Shown: piece by piece, positions 8,960 through 16,790 of the stretch
Numbering within the stretch: position 1 is the stretch's first letter
Layout of the letters: every line of letters begins with the position of its first letter
From: an uncultured Brachybacterium sp.
GTDB lineage: Bacteria > Actinomycetota > Actinomycetes > Actinomycetales > Dermabacteraceae
NCBI RefSeq assembly: GCF_947500705.1
Contig: NZ_CANMSY010000002.1
Location: 248,001 to 312,000, forward strand
Reading direction: 5' to 3'
DNA length: 64,000 nt
Notes under the pieces: generated by a model
Told to the model about the DNA's origin: nothing
The model's input: only the letters and a program-made list of their open reading frames with translations
Database searches by the model: none
Made by a program: the position numbers and the translations under genes

Positions 8960-9522
8960 CCGTCCGCCCGATCACCATCGTCGGCCACCGCGCCCTCTCA
9001 CAGCGCACCCGTCGGGTCCGCGAGGTCACCACCGAGCTCCGTACCCTGGTCGCGGACATGTTCGAGACCAACGATGCGGCCGACGGCGCCGGGCTCGCCG
9101 CGCCGCAGGTCGGCTCTCGCTGGCGGCTGTTCGTGTACTCCTGCCCGGATGCGGGCGGGACCCTGCAGCGCGGAGTGATCATCAATCCCGTGCTGGAGCG
9201 CTTCGGCGGGATCGAGCTCGACGAGGAGACCCTTGAGGGCTGCCTCTCCGTCCCCGGAGAGGGGTTCCCCACCGCCCGCCACCGCGGGGCTCGCGTGACC
9301 GGCACCGATCTGGAGGGCACCGAGGTCGTGGTGGAGGACGAAGGCGGAGTCCTCGCCCGTGCACTCCAGCACGAGGTCGACCATCTCGAGGGATCGCTGT
9401 ACCTGGACCGTCTCTCCGCCCTCCGCAGACGTGAGGCCCTGGACGCGGTGCGGGACCGGGGCTGGCGCGCCCACGGGATCCTCACCTGGGACCCCCTCCA
9501 GCTCGAGGCCGCCGACGTCTGA
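8956..9522 (+). CDS. def: Peptide deformylase
   Basis: This 188-residue metalloenzyme removes the formyl group from the N-terminal methionine of new proteins. All three motifs are present: GLAAPQVG (motif 1), EGCLSVPG with the metal-binding Cys (motif 2), and QHEVDHLEG with the HExDH metal/catalytic residues (motif 3). Start at ATG 8956 overlapping the YihY stop. The stop codon lies in the first copy of a 55-bp tandem repeat that follows. It is not linked to fmt here, unlike the common def-fmt arrangement. Confidence 0.95.
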   Translation: MTVRPITIVGHRALSQRTRRVREVTTELRTLVADMFETNDAADGAGLAAPQVGSRWRLFVYSCPDAGGTLQRGVIINPVLERFGGIELDEETLEGCLSVPGEGFPTARHRGARVTGTDLEGTEVVVEDEGGVLARALQHEVDHLEGSLYLDRLSALRRREALDAVRDRGWRAHGILTWDPLQLEAADV

Positions 9523-9656
9523 GCGACGTGCTGTGAGGAACGAACGGCAGGAGCCCAGACGACAGAGCACAGTCTGAGCGACGTGCTGTGAGGAACGAAC
9601 GGCAGGAGCCCAGACGACAGAGCACAGTCTGAGCGTCTGTGAGGAACGAACGGCAG
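9521..9656. repeat. 55-bp tandem direct repeat, about 2.5 copies
   Basis: Two identical 55-bp units (9521-9575 and 9576-9630) are followed by a shortened third copy from 9631, in which a few bases after GAGCG are lost before CTGTGAGGAACGAACGGCAG resumes. The array starts inside the def stop codon and lies between def and the Rieske gene. AGCAC and GTGCT near each unit junction could form a small hairpin. Confidence 0.9.
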
Positions 9657-9714
9657 GGCCGTCACGGCGGTCACACCGGCCCTCCGCGCGGTGTCGCCAC
9701 CCAGCTCTGCTCGC

Positions 9715-9720
9715 TATCCT
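9715..9720 (+). promoter_or_regulatory. -10 element TATCCT, leaderless start
   Basis: TATCCT ends 6 nt before ATG 9727 of the Rieske gene, so transcription would begin at or next to the start codon. Confidence 0.5.
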
Positions 9721-9726
9721 GACGTC

Positions 9727-10152
9727 ATGGAACGCCCGTGCCTCTCCCGTCGTCACGCCCTGCTGCTCCCAGCCACCGCAGCCGGTCTCGGAGGGCTCGC
9801 TGCCTGCGGCCCCGCGGACGAGGGGTTCGGCACTGCCGCGCCGGTGCGTGCGGAGGACGGCGCGATCCCGCTCGACGAGGTGCCCGAGAACGCCAGCACC
9901 CTGGTGAACTTCGGCGGCAAGGAGCCGTTCGTGCTGCTGGTCCGGGGCGCGGGCGAGGACCTCGCTGGCTACTCCGGCTACTGCACCCACAACGGCTGTG
10001 CCCTGCGCCAGGAGGAGACCGAGCTCGACTGCCCCTGCCACGGCTCCCGTTTCGATGCCACGAACGGCGAGGTGCTGGTGGGTCCCGCCACCCGTCACCT
10101 CCCCGAGGTCTCCGTGGTGATCGAGAACGGTCAGATCCGGCGTGAGCAGTGA
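9727..10152 (+). CDS. Rieske [2Fe-2S] lipoprotein
   Basis: A 141-residue exported Rieske protein. The N-terminus has a Tat-like SRRHALLL followed by a lipobox LAAC, so it is probably folded in the cytoplasm, exported by Tat and anchored by a lipid. Cluster ligands are in CTHNGC and CPCHGSRFD, with the typical downstream GPATRHLPE. It is much smaller than the bc1-complex Rieske subunit and lacks multiple transmembrane helices, so it is more likely an accessory or periplasmic electron carrier. The start is placed at ATG 9727 from a -10 box 6 nt upstream. Its end overlaps the start of trmB. Confidence 0.88.
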   Translation: MERPCLSRRHALLLPATAAGLGGLAACGPADEGFGTAAPVRAEDGAIPLDEVPENASTLVNFGGKEPFVLLVRGAGEDLAGYSGYCTHNGCALRQEETELDCPCHGSRFDATNGEVLVGPATRHLPEVSVVIENGQIRREQ

Positions 10153-11035
10153 TCCGTCGATGACCCCGGACCCATACCGGACGGGCACTCTCCCCGCGTC
10201 GCCGGACCTCGACCAGGAAACGGTCCCCGAGCCGGAGGACAGCGTCGAGCGGGAGGAGAAGTCGCATCGTGACGTCGTCTCCTTCGTCCGGCGCGGGGAG
10301 CGGCTGTCCCAGGGTCGGCAGAACGCCTGGGATCGCCTCTCCCCCTTCTATGTGATCGACCCGCCGCGCGGGCATCGCGACACCCTGCCCGCCGAGGGCA
10401 TCCGTCTGGATCCCGCCGAGGTCTTCGGGCGGAAGGCGGAGCTCGTGGTGGAGGTGGGCAGCGGGACCGGCGACAACATCGTCGCCGCCGCGCTCGCGCA
10501 TCCCGAACGTGATCACCTCGGCGCCGAGGTGTACCTCCCAGGCCTCGCCCAGACCCTGAGCCGGGTGGAACGCTCGGGGAGCCCCCGGAACCTGAGGATG
10601 CTGCCCCTGGATGCGCAGCGGGCGCTGCCCGCGATGCTGGCCGAGGGATCGATCGACGAGCTGTGGGTGTATTTCGCGGACCCCTGGCCCAAGCAGCGTC
10701 ACCACAAGCGTCGGCTGATCAACCCTCCGTTCCTGGACGCGGTGCTGCCGCTGCTGGCCGATGGTGCGACGTTCCGTCTGGCCACCGACTGGGCGCAGTA
10801 CGCCCACCACATGCGTATGCAGCTGGACCCGCGTCCCGAGCTCGCCCTGCTGCACCCCGAGGGCACCCGTCCCGAGGGACGGGCCTCGGACCCGATCCCG
10901 ACGAGCATCCCGGCCACGGGATGGGCACCTCGTTTCGAGGGTCGTGTGAAGACCGGCTTCGAGAGCAAGGGCAGGGCCGCGGGACGCCTAATATGGGATC
11001 TCGCGTATACCCGGGTGCCTCGGCACCCGGGTTAG
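10142..11035 (+). CDS. trmB: tRNA (guanine-N7)-methyltransferase
   Basis: A 297-residue SAM-dependent enzyme that makes m7G46 in tRNA. The SAM site is VVEVGSGTGDN, followed by LGAEVYLPG, and the family signature is FADPWPKQRHHKRR. The N-terminal 60 residues are a charged extension beyond the E. coli length, common in actinobacteria. GTG 10142 lies inside the Rieske gene; GTG-ATG at 10160 (MTPDPY) is an alternative. The last codons are formed by a perfect GC hairpin. Confidence 0.92.
   Translation: MSSDPSMTPDPYRTGTLPASPDLDQETVPEPEDSVEREEKSHRDVVSFVRRGERLSQGRQNAWDRLSPFYVIDPPRGHRDTLPAEGIRLDPAEVFGRKAELVVEVGSGTGDNIVAAALAHPERDHLGAEVYLPGLAQTLSRVERSGSPRNLRMLPLDAQRALPAMLAEGSIDELWVYFADPWPKQRHHKRRLINPPFLDAVLPLLADGATFRLATDWAQYAHHMRMQLDPRPELALLHPEGTRPEGRASDPIPTSIPATGWAPRFEGRVKTGFESKGRAAGRLIWDLAYTRVPRHPG
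11009..11032 (+). terminator. Hairpin overlapping the 3' end of trmB
   Basis: ACCCGGGTGCC and GGCACCCGGGT form an 11-bp perfect inverted repeat with almost no loop, ending 3 nt before the end of trmB. It is not followed by a T-run. It may attenuate transcription into the LCP gene or be a processing site. Confidence 0.4.
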
Positions 11036-11108
11036 GACGGCGCCTCGGACATCGGGGCGTCGTCGGCAGCGTGTCCGCCTCGGCGGCACCGTCTGAGAGG
11101 GACACCGA

Positions 11109-12158
11109 ATGAACGACCCCGCCGACGTCGATCTTCCCGCTGACTGGGATGATGACGAGAACCCGCGCACCGATCGGCGCCGGAGCCGTCGTGCCGCGCT
11201 GATCGCTCTCGGGCTGGTCGCCGTGCTCGTGCTCGGCGTGGGTCTGGTGATCGGGAACTACCTCGACGGGCTCAAGGACTCCTACGAGAAGCGCACCGTG
11301 GTGCAGATCACCCGCGGAGCCTCGGACGGTGACCGTCCAGAAGCGGTCGAGGGCACCGGTCGCAACTTCCTGCTGCTGGGCTCGGACAAGCGATCCCCCG
11401 ACGATGCCGCTTCCGAAGGCGTGAGCGGGCAGCGTTCGGACGTGATGATGCTGGTGCACATCACCGACGACAACGAGAGCGTGTACGTCACCTCCTTCCC
11501 TCGCGACCTCTATGTGGACATCCCCGGCTACGGCAAGGACCGCATCAACGCGGCGCTCGCCTTCGGTGGCGTGGGCCTGGCGGTGACCACGGTCGAGAAC
11601 TACACCGGGGTCCCGATCGACCATGTCGCGCTCATCGACTTCGACGGCATCGAGGGCCTCGTCGACACCCTCGGCGGGGTCGACGTGAAGATCCCCCAGA
11701 CCTTCGAGGCGCAGGGCCATCAGTTCACCGAGGGCACCCAGACCCTCAACGGCGAGGAGGCCCTGGCGTTCGTCCGTGAGCGCAAGCAGTTCGCCGAGGG
11801 CGACTTCCAGCGGAACCGAAATCAGCAGGCCGTCCTCAAGGGCATCGCCGACAAGCTCATCAGCGCGGACACGCTCAGCGATCCCGGCAAGCTCGCCGAC
11901 ACCATCGAGAGCATCTCCCCGTATCTCACGACCGATGACGGCCTGAGCGCCGGCGCGATGGTCGAGCTGGGCCTGTCCCTGCGGTCGGTCCGCAGCGGAG
12001 ACCTGTACTTCCTCTCCGTCCCCCACGCGGGGCCGATCACCACCAGCGGCGGCGCGAGCGTCGTCGGCACGGATGACGAGGCGATGGAGGTGCTGCGCGA
12101 GGCTCTGCGCACGGACGACATGGGAACCTACTACGCTCAGCACGCAGGGACCTACTGA
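11109..12158 (+). CDS. LytR-CpsA-Psr (LCP) family cell-wall ligase
   Basis: A 349-residue protein with a charged cytoplasmic N-terminus, one transmembrane helix (about residues 30-52, ALIALGLVAVLVLGVGLVIG) and an extracellular LCP domain. The domain begins NFLLLGSDKR and includes the RSDVMMLVHI strand, SFPRDLYVDIPGYGKDRINAA and the Arg-rich FVRERKQFAEGDFQRNRNQQ. Known LCP enzymes attach undecaprenyl-linked glycopolymers such as teichoic acids or arabinogalactan to peptidoglycan. A second, much larger LCP protein is encoded at 23705. Confidence 0.9.
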   Translation: MNDPADVDLPADWDDDENPRTDRRRSRRAALIALGLVAVLVLGVGLVIGNYLDGLKDSYEKRTVVQITRGASDGDRPEAVEGTGRNFLLLGSDKRSPDDAASEGVSGQRSDVMMLVHITDDNESVYVTSFPRDLYVDIPGYGKDRINAALAFGGVGLAVTTVENYTGVPIDHVALIDFDGIEGLVDTLGGVDVKIPQTFEAQGHQFTEGTQTLNGEEALAFVRERKQFAEGDFQRNRNQQAVLKGIADKLISADTLSDPGKLADTIESISPYLTTDDGLSAGAMVELGLSLRSVRSGDLYFLSVPHAGPITTSGGASVVGTDDEAMEVLREALRTDDMGTYYAQHAGTY

Positions 12159-12213
12159 TCCACCGGGAGCAGCACGTCCCGCACCGCAGACCACTCGACG
12201 CCTGGAGGAAACC

Positions 12214-12579
12214 GTGGCCAATCCGATCGTGAGCATCGCCGTCCCTGTGGCAGGCATCGTTGCGGCTGTCGTCGGCAACAAGGCCGCCGCCGCCGGCTGG
12301 GGCGCCGTCTTCGGCGAGGAAGCCCCCACCACCAAGACGCAGAAGGCCGCGAAGAAGGACGTCGCGAGGCGTCGCAAGCAGGCGAAGAAGGATGGTCTCT
12401 CGAAGGCTGAGATCGCGGCGATCAAGGATCCCGAGGACGACCAGCCGCTCTGGAAGATCCTGCTCTGGGCGACCGTCTCCGGGGTCATCCTGCAGGGGCT
12501 GCGCGTGGCTGCCAAGCGCGGTGCCAAGAGCGGCGCGGAACGCCTGACCTCGCGTCGCCCCCGTCCCAACCGCGGCTGA
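12214..12579 (+). CDS. DUF4235-type small membrane protein
   Basis: GTG 12214 follows GGAGGAA by 5 nt. The 121-residue product has an N-terminal hydrophobic helix (IVSIAVPVAGIVAAVVG), a Lys-rich central segment rich in KKDVARRRKQAKKD, and a second helix (LWKILLWATVSGVILQGLRV) followed by a basic tail. The layout and the W-K-x-L-x-W-A motif fit DUF4235 membrane proteins of actinobacteria. Function is unknown. The gene is followed by a long perfect hairpin shared with phoU. Confidence 0.75.
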   Translation: MANPIVSIAVPVAGIVAAVVGNKAAAAGWGAVFGEEAPTTKTQKAAKKDVARRRKQAKKDGLSKAEIAAIKDPEDDQPLWKILLWATVSGVILQGLRVAAKRGAKSGAERLTSRRPRPNRG

Positions 12580-12644
12580 ACCCGGCCGCGAGCTCGGCAC
12601 GACCTGCCGGCACGCCCCCTGTCCGTCAGGCCCGCCGCGCCGAG

Positions 12645-12690
12645 ATGGCGAAGGGCGCCCCGCAGAACTCTGCGGGGCGCCCTTCGCCAT
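12645..12690. terminator. Bidirectional terminator, 21-bp stem
   Basis: A perfect 21-bp inverted repeat (12645-12665 and 12670-12690) with AACT loop lies between the converging DUF4235 and phoU genes. It is strong and symmetric enough to stop transcription from both sides. Confidence 0.85.
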
Positions 12691-12702
12691 CGTGCGTGCG
12701 GC

Positions 12703-13383
12703 TCAGAACTCCGGGACGTCGACACCTGCGCTGAGGTTGTCGAGCGCGTCGCCGGTCACCAGGAAGCCGATGCGGCGCACCAGGGAGACCGCGTGGTCGC
12801 CGATCCGCTCGTAGAAGCGGATCAGCAGCGTGAGGTCGATGACCTCGGCGTTGGTGTAGGTCTCCTCCCCGCTGCTGGCGATCTGGCGGGAGATCTCGAG
12901 CATCAGGGCATCGAGCTGGTCGTCCTGCTTCTCGACCTGCGCCCCCAGTGCCAGATCGCGGCTCTGGATGACCTCGCTCGCCCCCCGGAGAGCTGTCAGC
13001 CCGAGCTCGGACATCTTCGCGATCTGCTCGCGATGCTGCGCGGGAACCGCCGGCTCAGGGTGCGTGCGGCGCGCGACCAGTGCGACGTGCGCGGCCAGAT
13101 CACCCATCCGCTCGAGCGAGGAGCTCATGCGCAGGGACGCGACCAGCAGTCGCAGATCGGTGGCCACCGGAGACTGCCGGGCGAGCAGCTCGACCGCCTT
13201 CGCATCCAGCTCCAGCTGGCGGGCATCGATATGGGGGTCGGCGGTCACGACCCGCTCCGCAAGGGCGAGATCACCCTCGAGCAGGGCGGTGGTCGCGTCC
13301 TCGAGGGCCGTCCCGACCAGCTCGGCCATGTCGACCAGGTCATCGACGATATGCCGCAGGTCGCTCTGGTACGCCTCGCGCAT
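12703..13383 (-). CDS. phoU: Phosphate signalling protein PhoU
   Basis: ATG 13383 is chosen over upstream codons because CAGAGGAG lies just before it. The 227-residue protein consists of two PhoU three-helix bundles. The first contains DDLVDMAELVGTALEDAT; the second contains LLIRFYERIGDHAVSLVRRIGF with the E-R-x-x-D-H metal-binding motif, and the first repeat has LERMGDLAAH. PhoU conveys the state of the Pst phosphate transporter to the histidine kinase and shuts off the Pho regulon under phosphate excess. It is transcribed divergently from senX3-regX3, the usual actinobacterial layout; pst genes are not in the window. Confidence 0.93.
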   Translation of the reverse strand: MREAYQSDLRHIVDDLVDMAELVGTALEDATTALLEGDLALAERVVTADPHIDARQLELDAKAVELLARQSPVATDLRLLVASLRMSSSLERMGDLAAHVALVARRTHPEPAVPAQHREQIAKMSELGLTALRGASEVIQSRDLALGAQVEKQDDQLDALMLEISRQIASSGEETYTNAEVIDLTLLIRFYERIGDHAVSLVRRIGFLVTGDALDNLSAGVDVPEF

Positions 13384-13437
13384 GGTTACTACTCCTCTGT
13401 CTGAAGGGACCTTCGCCACCGAGTATCGCAACCTCGG

Positions 13438-13486
13438 GTGAACGGACTGCGGCGGCCGATGAACGCGAAGCGTAGTCCCCGTGAAC
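13438..13486. promoter_or_regulatory. Candidate Pho-box repeats in the phoU-senX3 intergenic region
   Basis: Three GTGAAC-like half-sites occur at 13438-13443, 13459-13464 (ATGAAC) and 13481-13486, spaced 21-22 bp. Read on the minus strand they are GTTCAC-type repeats, the core of actinobacterial PhoP/RegX3 boxes. They lie upstream of both phoU and senX3. Confidence 0.45.
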
Positions 13487-13545
13487 TCCTGGCCTCATTG
13501 TCCATCATGCTGGCTGGGCAGTCCGGGAGAGACCAGCCGGGGGCC

Positions 13546-13551
13546 TAGGCT
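13546..13551 (+). promoter_or_regulatory. -10 element TAGGCT, leaderless senX3
   Basis: TAGGCT ends 6 nt before GTG 13558 and no Shine-Dalgarno sequence is present, so senX3 is probably translated from a leaderless mRNA. Confidence 0.5.
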
Positions 13552-13557
13552 GTACGG

Positions 13558-14790
13558 GTGCCCCTGTCTGCGCTCCTCGTGCTCGCCGGCGCGATCGGTC
13601 TGGTGATCGGCGTCGCCGCGATGCTCGCGCTCGCCTCGCCGCAGCGGCGCCGCACCGAGCCGACGGCCGCCACGGGCCAGAACGTCCCCGAGGCCACGGA
13701 GGAGGTCCTCGCGATCCTCTCCTCCGCCTATGTCGTCCTCGACTCCAGCGGCGACGTGCTGCGCGCGTCTCCGCTGGCCTACTCCTATGGCATCGTGCGC
13801 GCCTCCGAAGGGGACTACCCCCGGCTGGCGAGCGCCGAGCTGATGGCGCTCGCGGCCGACGTGGGCCGCAACGGCGGGTTCCGCGATGAGCGACTCAGCC
13901 TGCGCCGCACGGCGCAGGGTGATTCCGATGCCGTGATCGACGTGCGCATCGGGGCCCTCGGGGAGCATGGGGCGCTGCTGCTGGCCGACGACCTCACCCG
14001 CGCGGTGCGGGTCGAGGAGACCCGTCGCGACTTCGTGGCCAATGTGTCCCACGAGCTGAAGACCCCCGTCGGCGCCATCACCCTGCTGGCGGAGACGATG
14101 GAGGACGCCGCCGAGGATCCGGACGCCGTGCGCCGCTTCGCCGAACGGATGCAGACGGAGTCTCGACGGCTGTCGCACCTGGTCAAAGAGATCATCGAGC
14201 TCTCGCGGGTGCAGGGCGGCTCCGCTCTGCCCGATGCCGAACCGGTCGAGATCGACGAGGTGATCGACGAGGCGGTGGCGCTGAACCGGAACTTCGGCCT
14301 GGGCTCGAAGATCCAGGTCAGCGTCGGCGGAACACCCGGGCTGACCGTCTTCGGATCCCCCGCCATGCTCACCACGGCGCTGTCCAATCTGATCTCCAAC
14401 GCGATCACCTACTCCGATCCGCACACCCGGGTCGGGGTGTCCGTGCGCCGCGATCATGGCATGGTCGAGATCTCCGTCAAGGACCAGGGCATCGGCATCT
14501 CCAAGGAGAACCTCGAGCGGGTCTTCGAACGGTTCTTCCGCGTCGACCGGGCCCGATCCCGGTCCACCGGAGGCTCCGGTCTGGGCCTCGCGATCGTCAA
14601 GCACATCGCGAGCGACCACGGCGGCGAGGTCACCGCCTGGTCGCTGCCGGGGCAGGGATCGACGTTCACGCTCCGACTGCCGGAGATGGGCCGGACCGAG
14701 ACCATCACGGTCGACGCCCGCACGGCAGATGACCCCCATAGCACCGCACACGCCTCGATGACTCACCATGGGTCGGGAAAGGGAGAATGA
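13558..14790 (+). CDS. senX3: Sensor histidine kinase SenX3
   Basis: A 410-residue phosphate-sensing kinase. One N-terminal transmembrane segment (residues 3-26) is followed by a cytoplasmic PAS-like region (about 40-145), then the DHp domain with phospho-acceptor H165 in NVSHELKTP, and the ATPase domain with N box NLISNAITYS, G1 DQGIGI, F box ERFFRV and G2 GGSGLGLAI. It lacks a large extracellular sensor loop, as expected when input comes from Pst/PhoU. It lies 1 nt upstream of regX3 and starts at GTG 13558. Confidence 0.93.
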   Translation: MPLSALLVLAGAIGLVIGVAAMLALASPQRRRTEPTAATGQNVPEATEEVLAILSSAYVVLDSSGDVLRASPLAYSYGIVRASEGDYPRLASAELMALAADVGRNGGFRDERLSLRRTAQGDSDAVIDVRIGALGEHGALLLADDLTRAVRVEETRRDFVANVSHELKTPVGAITLLAETMEDAAEDPDAVRRFAERMQTESRRLSHLVKEIIELSRVQGGSALPDAEPVEIDEVIDEAVALNRNFGLGSKIQVSVGGTPGLTVFGSPAMLTTALSNLISNAITYSDPHTRVGVSVRRDHGMVEISVKDQGIGISKENLERVFERFFRVDRARSRSTGGSGLGLAIVKHIASDHGGEVTAWSLPGQGSTFTLRLPEMGRTETITVDARTADDPHSTAHASMTHHGSGKGE

Positions 14791-14791
14791 C

Positions 14792-15481
14792 ATGACGCGA
14801 ATCCTGATCGTGGAGGACGAGGAGTCCTTCTCGGACCCCCTCTCGTACTCGCTGCGGAAGGAGGGCTACGAGGTCGCCGTCGCCGACACCGGCACCGACG
14901 GACTTCGTATCTTCACCGCGCACGGTGCCGACCTCGTGCTGCTGGACCTGATGCTGCCCGGCATGAGCGGCACCGAGGTGTGCCGGGAGATCCGCCGCAC
15001 CTCGACGGTGCCGGTCATCATGCTCACCGCCAAGGACGACGAGTTCGACAAGGTCCTCGGCCTCGAGCTGGGCGCCGACGACTACGTGACCAAGCCCTAC
15101 TCCTCCCGTGAGCTGCTGGCCCGGATCAAGGCGGTGCTCCGCCGAGGCCAGGACTCCGCCGAGTCGGAGGAGGACACCACCCTCAGCGCCGGCGTCATCA
15201 TGATGGACGTCGAGCGTCATGTGGTCGAGGTGCGCGGCACCGAGGTCGCGCTGCCGCTCAAGGAGTTCGAGCTGTTGGAGATGCTGCTGCGCAACGTCGA
15301 CCGCGTGCTCACCCGCGGGCAGCTCATCGACCGGGTGTGGGGTGCCAACTATGTCGGCGACACCAAGACCCTCGATGTGCACGTCAAGCGGCTGCGTGCC
15401 AAGATCGAGGACGACCCCAGGAACCCCGTGCACCTGGTGACCGTGCGAGGGCTGGGATACAAGTTCGAATCGGGGAGCTGA
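14792..15481 (+). CDS. regX3: Response regulator RegX3
   Basis: A 229-residue OmpR/PhoB-type regulator. The receiver has acidic pocket E8-D9, phospho-acceptor D52 (LLDLMLPG), T in MLTAKDD and K in TKPYSS. The C-terminal winged helix contains LPLKEFELLEMLLRN and the recognition region TLDVHVKRLRAKIEDDP. It is phosphorylated by SenX3 and activates phosphate-starvation genes. ATG 14792 is preferred to the in-frame ATG 24 nt earlier because GGGAAAGGGAG precedes it and the receiver begins right after it. Confidence 0.94.
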   Translation: MTRILIVEDEESFSDPLSYSLRKEGYEVAVADTGTDGLRIFTAHGADLVLLDLMLPGMSGTEVCREIRRTSTVPVIMLTAKDDEFDKVLGLELGADDYVTKPYSSRELLARIKAVLRRGQDSAESEEDTTLSAGVIMMDVERHVVEVRGTEVALPLKEFELLEMLLRNVDRVLTRGQLIDRVWGANYVGDTKTLDVHVKRLRAKIEDDPRNPVHLVTVRGLGYKFESGS

Positions 15482-15507
15482 GCCACCCCGGACGGCAGGA
15501 CGCGAGA

Positions 15508-15536
15508 CGCCCCGCAGCCACGGCTGCGGGGCGTTT
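15508..15536 (+). terminator. Rho-independent terminator after regX3
   Basis: CGCCCCGCAGCC and GGCTGCGGGGCG form a 12-bp stem with a 2-nt loop, followed by TTT. It also faces the convergent lipoprotein gene. Confidence 0.8.
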
Positions 15537-15571
15537 CGCCTCCCAGAGGGTGGGAGCGATCGGGCCGGGGC

Positions 15572-16072
15572 TCAGCCCTCGGCCGCCGGCTGCTCGAAGT
15601 CGTAGTAGCCCAGGCTGTCGTCGAGCGTGGGCAGGGAGATCGTGGTCGTCTGGTCGCCAGCAGTCACATCGAGGCTGAGGATCGTGCCGGTCACGACGTT
15701 CACCGCACCGACCGGGACGAGCTGCTGGCCCTCGCTGGGACCGAGCTCGACGACACCGTGCGCGGGGACCTGCACCTGGGCGGAGAAGATGGCACTGCCC
15801 TCGGCGCTGCCCTCGACCTCGACCGTGATCTCCTCATCGGAGTAGTTCACGACCGTCGAGGAGAACACCGGGGTGCCGTCCTCTCCGATGACCAGCACGG
15901 CGTTGCGCACGCCGGCGAAGAGGGCGCCGTCCTGCTCGAGGTTGGCGTTGGTGCCGTCAGCGGCCTGATAGAAGTCGTGGGTCTGCACCGGGCTGAAGTA
16001 CGTGCAGCCGGTGGCCGCGAGCGCCAGGCCCATGGCGGCGGCGGAGAGCACGAGACGGCGGGGACGGCGCAC
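15572..16072 (-). CDS. Hypothetical lipoprotein
   Basis: GTG 16072 follows AGGAGTCCTCC. The 166-residue product has a basic N-terminus (RRPRRLVLS), a hydrophobic core and a lipobox LAATGC, so it is a lipid-anchored exported protein. The mature part is acidic, strand-rich and contains no cysteine or catalytic motif that I recognise. Segments such as TPVFSSTVVNYSDEEITVEVEG suggest an immunoglobulin-like or copper-chaperone-like beta fold, but this is weak. It sits between regX3 and carD on the opposite strand. Confidence 0.7.
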   Translation of the reverse strand: MRRPRRLVLSAAAMGLALAATGCTYFSPVQTHDFYQAADGTNANLEQDGALFAGVRNAVLVIGEDGTPVFSSTVVNYSDEEITVEVEGSAEGSAIFSAQVQVPAHGVVELGPSEGQQLVPVGAVNVVTGTILSLDVTAGDQTTTISLPTLDDSLGYYDFEQPAAEG

Positions 16073-16240
16073 GGAGGACTCCTCTTCGGTGCCGGAGCGC
16101 GGCACAGACGTTCTGGGGACAGCTCTGACAGGTTACCTCACCGCAGGCCCCGCGCGGTCCGCTGCGACGCGGTGCGACCGCGTCGATGCGAGACATTCCG
16201 GGGGAGCGCTCCGGCAGGTCAGCGGGCAGGTCGGTGGGCA

Positions 16241-16268
16241 TTTTAGCATGACCCCCCGGTGCTAGACT
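16241..16268 (+). promoter_or_regulatory. Candidate carD promoter
   Basis: TTTTAG (16241-16246) and TAGACT (16263-16268) are separated by 16 nt. The start codon is 25 nt downstream with a GGAAAGGGG Shine-Dalgarno sequence. Confidence 0.35.
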
Positions 16269-16293
16269 GATCGGCGGAAAGGGGACCCACCAC

Positions 16294-16776
16294 ATGAATT
16301 TTGCAGTCGGCGAGACCGTCGTCTACCCGCACCACGGTGCCGCGCTCATCGAAGAGGTCAAGACCCGCACCATCAAGGGGGAGGATCGCACCTACCTCAA
16401 GCTGAAGGTCGCCCAGGGAGATCTGACCATCGAGGTCCCCGCCGATAACGTCGATCTCGTGGGGGTGCGCGACGTGGTGGACAAGGAGGGACTCGAGGAG
16501 GTCTTCGAGGTGCTGCGTCAGCCCTACACGGAGGAGCCCACCAACTGGTCGCGTCGCTACAAGGCGAACGTCGAGAAGCTGGCCTCCGGGGACGTCAAGA
16601 AGGTGTCCGAGGTCGTCCGCGATCTGTGGCGCCGCGATCAGGACCGCGGGCTCTCCGCCGGCGAGAAGCGGATGCTGTCCAAGGCCCGTCAGATCCTGGT
16701 CTCCGAGCTCGCGCTCGCAGAGAAGACCGACGAGGCCAGCGCCGAGTCGATCCTCGACGAGGTCCTCGCCTCCTGA
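16294..16776 (+). CDS. carD: RNA polymerase-binding regulator CarD
   Basis: The 160-residue protein matches canonical CarD. The N-terminal RNAP-binding domain begins [19 protein letters not shown], and the C-terminal DNA-binding helices contain [14 protein letters not shown] with the minor-groove tryptophan, then [18 protein letters not shown] and [16 protein letters not shown]. CarD stabilises the open complex at ribosomal RNA and other promoters and is essential in mycobacteria. In mycobacteria it is followed by ispD and ispF; here the next gene is a degenerate IspD homologue. Confidence 0.95.
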   Translation: MNFAVGETVVYPHHGAALIEEVKTRTIKGEDRTYLKLKVAQGDLTIEVPADNVDLVGVRDVVDKEGLEEVFEVLRQPYTEEPTNWSRRYKANVEKLASGDVKKVSEVVRDLWRRDQDRGLSAGEKRMLSKARQILVSELALAEKTDEASAESILDEVLAS

Positions 16777-16790
16777 GCCCCCTGCCCCAC

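Noticed and set aside
9521-9656. CRISPR array
   Set aside because: The units are contiguous 55-bp direct repeats without spacers, and there are no cas genes.
15440-15480. A tRNA-like TTCGAAT motif near the end of regX3
   Set aside because: It is part of the regX3 reading frame and no acceptor or anticodon stem can be drawn around it. No tRNA gene was recognised elsewhere in the window.
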